Below, piece after piece: positions 61,576 to 64,000 of a DNA stretch of 64,000 bases; the stretch's first letter is position 1, and every line of letters begins with the position of its first letter. The notes below the pieces were generated by a model, which was not told the origin of the DNA, searched no databases, and saw only the letters and a program-made list of their open reading frames with translations. Origin of the DNA: Oscillospiraceae bacterium (lineage in GTDB: Bacteria; Bacillota; Clostridia; Oscillospirales; Ruminococcaceae); contig JAISBB010000005.1 of the NCBI GenBank assembly GCA_031266415.1, positions 62,001-126,000 of the forward strand, read 5' to 3'. Both the position numbers and the translations under genes were made by a program.

Positions 61576-61821
61576 TCATTCGATTCTTTCTTTCATCTCA
61601 ACAGAAATACGCCGACCTCCACCTTTGGCCTCTGAAAAGCCGCGGAAAATTCTGCGAATTGCAGAGGCTGTCCGCCCGCCTTTCCCAATCACCTTCCCAA
61701 TATCTGCCTTGGCAAAGTAAAGTTCAACATGCTCTTCATCAGGATAGTGGACTTCATATTTACTATCAACTATTCCATCAAAAATTGCTGCAACCAATTG
61801 TTCTAGCTGATCAATTGTCAT
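61576..61821 (-). CDS. khpA: KH-domain RNA-binding protein KhpA
   Basis: This 81-residue protein is almost entirely one KH domain, with the RNA-binding GxxG loop in VIGKGGRTASAIRRI (about residue 42). KhpA is known to pair with KhpB in Firmicutes to bind RNAs and influence cell division and wall synthesis. rpsP-khpA adjacency is standard. ATG start 13 bases after rpsP. Last gene of the operon before a terminator. Confidence 0.93.
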   Translation of the reverse strand: MTIDQLEQLVAAIFDGIVDSKYEVHYPDEEHVELYFAKADIGKVIGKGGRTASAIRRIFRGFSEAKGGGRRISVEMKERIE

Positions 61822-61834
61822 AAATAAAGCTCCC

Positions 61835-62062
61835 CTATTTCTTAAAAAGTACTTTCACTGTATCTGTTAGTTGCGCGCCATTGTTCACCCAATACTCAAC
61901 TCGTTCTTTGTTGATTTCTATTTTCGCAGGGTTACGAGTAGGATCATAAAAGCCAATTGCTTCAATAAATTTACCGTCTCTTGGTGCACGCACATCTGCA
62001 ACAACCACCCTATAAAATGGTGCTCTTTTTTTCCCCATTCTTTTTAATCTGATTTTTACCAT
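61835..62062 (-). CDS. rpsP: Ribosomal protein bS16
   Basis: bS16 is a small-subunit protein needed for 30S assembly. The 75-residue protein begins [29 protein letters not shown] and continues [13 protein letters not shown], the two conserved bS16 blocks, ending after [12 protein letters not shown]. The ORF track begins at an upstream ATG that lies in the Shine-Dalgarno (AAAGGAGATG); the ATG at 62062, 11 bases later, is the family start. Between ffh and khpA, as in other Firmicutes. Confidence 0.96.
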   Translation of the reverse strand: MVKIRLKRMGKKRAPFYRVVVADVRAPRDGKFIEAIGFYDPTRNPAKIEINKERVEYWVNNGAQLTDTVKVLFKK

Positions 62063-62095
62063 AAAACTACCCATCTCCTTTGTTTTTTATGTTTT

Positions 62096-63400
62096 TTATG
62101 TTTTTTTATACCGTTTTTTACCAGAACGGTCAAATTGCTTCATTAATTTGCACATGGAATTGAACTGTTTAAGCAATCTATTTAAATCTTCAACTTTAAG
62201 GCCACTGCCTGAAGCAATTCGCCTGCGGCGGCTTGCATCAATTATTAGCGGATTTGTCCGCTCTTTGGGTGTCATTGCAAAAACCAGTGCTTTCGTTTTG
62301 ATTAGTTCTTTCTCTCCTTTATCAAGCTGATCTTCTGTAACTTTGTGCCCAACACCAGGCAACAGCGAAACAAGGTTCTTAAGTGACCCTAGCTTTTTCA
62401 TCGATTGCATGCTGGAAAGAAGATCATTTAAATCAAAATTTTTTTTATTAAGTTTAGCTTCTTGCTCTCTTCCAAACGCACTTTCCACTTTTTCAATCAA
62501 TGAAAGGGTATCACCCATTCCAAGGATTCGCGCAGCCATCCTTTCAGGGTGAAAAACTTCTAAATCTGTATATTTTTCACCGATTCCAACGAACTTAATT
62601 GGCTTTTTGGTTACCGCACTAACAGAAAAGGCAACTCCCCCACGTGTATCGCTATCTAGCTTTGTTAAAATTATGCCGCTGATTGCAACTTTTTCGTCAA
62701 AAGCAACTGCCACATTCACTGCGTCTTGGCCAGCCATCGAGTCAAGAACAAGCAACGTCTCTGAAATGTTAACGGCCTTGCTAATCTTTTGCAACTCATC
62801 CATAAGTGCAACATCCACTTGCAATCTGCCAGCCGTATCAATTATAACAACATCATATCCATTATCTTTTGCATATTTTACGCCGTTTTTAGCCACCGCC
62901 ACTGGGTCTAATTTACCTTCCTCAAACGTGCAGCAACCAACACGTTCGCCGGATATTTTTAGCTGTTCAATTGCCGCTGCCCTATATATGTCGCACGCAA
63001 CCAGCAACACCCTTTTACCGTTAATTTTAAAGAAATGTGCCAATTTAGCCACATGAGTTGTCTTGCCACTTCCTTGCAATCCACACATAAGAACTACGCT
63101 AGGCGGCATTGGCGCAAAATTAATCCGTTCATTTTTTTGACCCAGCAATTTCGTTAATTCTTCGTGAACCATTTTAATAATCTGCTGAACCGGTGTTAAA
63201 CTCCCCAATATCTCTTGGCTGATTGCCAAACCTTGGATACGCTGTGTAAAATCACGAACAACACCGTAATTTACATCTGCATCAAGCAGTGCTAACCTAA
63301 TCTCTCTCATTGCAATTTTAACGTCTTGTTCTGAAATTTTAGTTTTAAAACGCAATCCACGAAGCGCACTCGAAACTTTTGACGCTAACCTTTCAAACAT
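62096..63400 (-). CDS. ffh: Signal recognition particle protein Ffh
   Basis: Ffh binds signal sequences and SRP RNA, targeting membrane proteins via FtsY. The protein of about 434 residues has the N domain (FERLASKVSSALRGLRFK), the G domain with P-loop CGLQGSGKTTHVAKLA (about residue 108), DTAGRLQVD, TKLDSDTRGG and the Met-rich M domain (about 300-434). Full length. The preferred ATG at 63400 overlaps the ylxM stop as TGATG, with GGGGAG 8 bases upstream. Order ylxM-ffh-rpsP-khpA is classic for Firmicutes. No SRP RNA gene was seen in the window. Confidence 0.97.
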   Translation of the reverse strand: MFERLASKVSSALRGLRFKTKISEQDVKIAMREIRLALLDADVNYGVVRDFTQRIQGLAISQEILGSLTPVQQIIKMVHEELTKLLGQKNERINFAPMPPSVVLMCGLQGSGKTTHVAKLAHFFKINGKRVLLVACDIYRAAAIEQLKISGERVGCCTFEEGKLDPVAVAKNGVKYAKDNGYDVVIIDTAGRLQVDVALMDELQKISKAVNISETLLVLDSMAGQDAVNVAVAFDEKVAISGIILTKLDSDTRGGVAFSVSAVTKKPIKFVGIGEKYTDLEVFHPERMAARILGMGDTLSLIEKVESAFGREQEAKLNKKNFDLNDLLSSMQSMKKLGSLKNLVSLLPGVGHKVTEDQLDKGEKELIKTKALVFAMTPKERTNPLIIDASRRRRIASGSGLKVEDLNRLLKQFNSMCKLMKQFDRSGKKRYKKT

Positions 63401-63792
63401 CAACGCTGCTCCCCACTTTGGCCTGCCTGTTCTTCCAACATCTTTTCCATTAATTCTGAAATGAGTTTCAAGCGCTTTGTTAATTCCGCAGAAAACAAAT
63501 ATTTTTGATTATATTGGCTCAACGAGTCAATAACTTCTTTAATTTGTCGGCAACGCAACTGCATTTTTGCGTAGTTTGCAGCCACACACAATCGTTTTTC
63601 CAGAGAAAAAACAGCGTCTTCAACTTTCTTAATGTGGTCTCTTACACCTTGTCTTGTAATCCCCAAACGGCCTGCAATTTCACTCAACGAAAGATCTTCG
63701 TCAAAATAAAGGTGTGCAACCTCTTGCTGTTTATCTGTTAACATGGCACCATAAAAATCTAGAAGATTAACTACATTTAAATTTTTCGCCAT
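63400..63792 (-). CDS. ylxM: YlxM/p13-like DNA-binding protein
   Basis: This 130-residue protein belongs to the YlxM family, which sits next to ffh in most Firmicutes. The N-terminal half has a sigma-70 region-4-like helix-turn-helix (LTDKQQEVAHLYFDEDLSLSEIAGRLGITRQGVRDHIKKVEDAV); the C-terminal half is helical and charged. Its role is uncertain; links to SRP function have been proposed. ATG start; first gene of the operon, 73 bases from the promoter below. Confidence 0.92.
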   Translation of the reverse strand: MAKNLNVVNLLDFYGAMLTDKQQEVAHLYFDEDLSLSEIAGRLGITRQGVRDHIKKVEDAVFSLEKRLCVAANYAKMQLRCRQIKEVIDSLSQYNQKYLFSAELTKRLKLISELMEKMLEEQAGQSGEQR

Positions 63793-63864
63793 AAAAACGC
63801 TCCAAAATTAAAAGAAAATTATCAAACCACAGAACTCGATAAAGGATATCAACTTTACCAGTTA

Positions 63865-63893
63865 AGCATACAACATGTTTTTTATTTTGTCAA
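63865..63893 (-). promoter_or_regulatory. Strong promoter of ylxM-ffh-rpsP-khpA
   Basis: On the minus strand a consensus TTGACA, a 17-base spacer and TATGCT lie about 73 bases upstream of ylxM. It starts the ylxM-ffh-rpsP-khpA unit that ends at the terminator near 61.5 kb. Confidence 0.75.
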
Positions 63894-63915
63894 ATACCAA
63901 ATTTTCGGTGTTAAA

Positions 63916-64000
63916 CTAATGGCGATGATTGTGACAATACGCTTCCACATTCAAACCATCAAATACTCCCATTTCAAATTCACAATTGTCTTCTTTGCAA
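63916..64000 (-). CDS. C-terminal end of an unidentified Cys/His-rich protein
   Basis: An open frame enters from the right edge and ends at a TAG at 63916. The visible 27 residues include CKEDNCEFEMG and YCHNHRH, a Cys/His cluster that could bind zinc. Too little is visible to name a family. It lies upstream of the ylxM promoter, so it ends a separate gene on the same strand. Confidence 0.45.
   Translation of the reverse strand, partial: CKEDNCEFEMGVFDGLNVEAYCHNHRH

Noticed and set aside
1-64000. tRNA, rRNA, SRP RNA, CRISPR array or insertion sequence
   Set aside because: Reading the intergenic spacers on both strands gave no tRNA-like cloverleaf, no SRP loop, no regularly spaced repeats and no transposase ORF. 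Very short or divergent RNAs could be missed by eye.
1-64000. Recoded stop codons (for example UGA as Trp)
   Set aside because: Genes end at family-appropriate positions with ordinary stops including TGA, often overlapping the next start, so the standard bacterial code fits.

Overview
The window is 64 kb of an AT-rich, gene-dense bacterial chromosome. The gene set is typical of Clostridia (Firmicutes): a Spo0A homologue, the DnaD/DnaI helicase-loader pair, MutS2, Asp23/Gls24, Mini-III RNase, YlxM beside Ffh, and an hrcA-grpE-dnaK-dnaJ operon with a CIRCE-like operator. Spacers are short. Several proteins are trimmed or altered (short MiaA, pyruvate kinase without its C domain, YitT without its usual tail, Spo0A without its phosphoacceptor), one rRNA-modification gene (rluD) is clearly dead, and two ABC transporter loci look incomplete. 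Together this suggests a lineage under genome reduction, such as a host-associated or endosymbiotic relative of the Oscillospiraceae/Ruminococcaceae. The taxonomic placement is inference; no rRNA or tRNA gene is present to anchor it.

Layout. (1) 1-15.1 kb, minus strand: one long operon-like run asp23-nusB-asnB-ATP-grasp ligase-aspartate racemase-ligA-gatC-gatA-gatB-asnS-U32 peptidase-ruvB-glmM-methyltransferase. Its middle looks like an aspartate/asparagine block: a probable D-aspartate/D-isoasparagine peptidoglycan cross-bridge cassette, then the amidotransferase and asparaginyl-tRNA synthetase. (2) 15.1-21.5 kb, minus: yifB-ruvC-ruvA-nfo-aroQ-mutS2 (recombination and repair), behind an extended -10 promoter. 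(3) 21.6-32.4 kb, minus: the proteostasis run tig-clpP-clpX-lon, then mtnN-pgi-pyk-dnaD-dnaI, closed by an intrinsic terminator. (4) 32.4-36.9 kb, plus: mrnC-yitT-pth-rnhB-yraN-engB-deaminase-miaA, divergent from tig. (5) 36.9-50.7 kb, minus: envelope and transport genes: a lipid-linked-sugar flippase-like protein, an M23 endopeptidase, QueT, a tandem pair of foldase-like lipoproteins, potC-potD without potA or potB, an isolated phage portal gene between two terminators, and a nucleoside-type ABC transporter (yufO-yufP-yufQ). (6) 50.7-55.5 kb, plus: the heat-shock operon. (7) 55.6-61.5 kb: the Spo0A-like gene (minus), then on plus RNase P RNA, a FliK-like/FlhB-C-domain pair, a decayed rluD, a fabG-type reductase and an alpha/beta hydrolase. 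(8) 61.5-64 kb, minus: ylxM-ffh-rpsP-khpA with a strong promoter and a terminator.

The most notable observations are: a Spo0A with Asn at the phosphorylation site; a lone portal gene in a reduced chromosome; the probable D-Asp cross-bridge cassette; a pyruvate kinase with K+-site substitutions and no C domain; a MiaA that appears to have lost its tRNA-binding insert; and an rluD pseudogene whose catalytic Asp codon has also changed. Many genes appear to start with TTG or GTG. I moved several starts from the ORF-track position using Shine-Dalgarno spacing and family alignment from memory. No CRISPR array, insertion sequence, tRNA or rRNA gene was seen.
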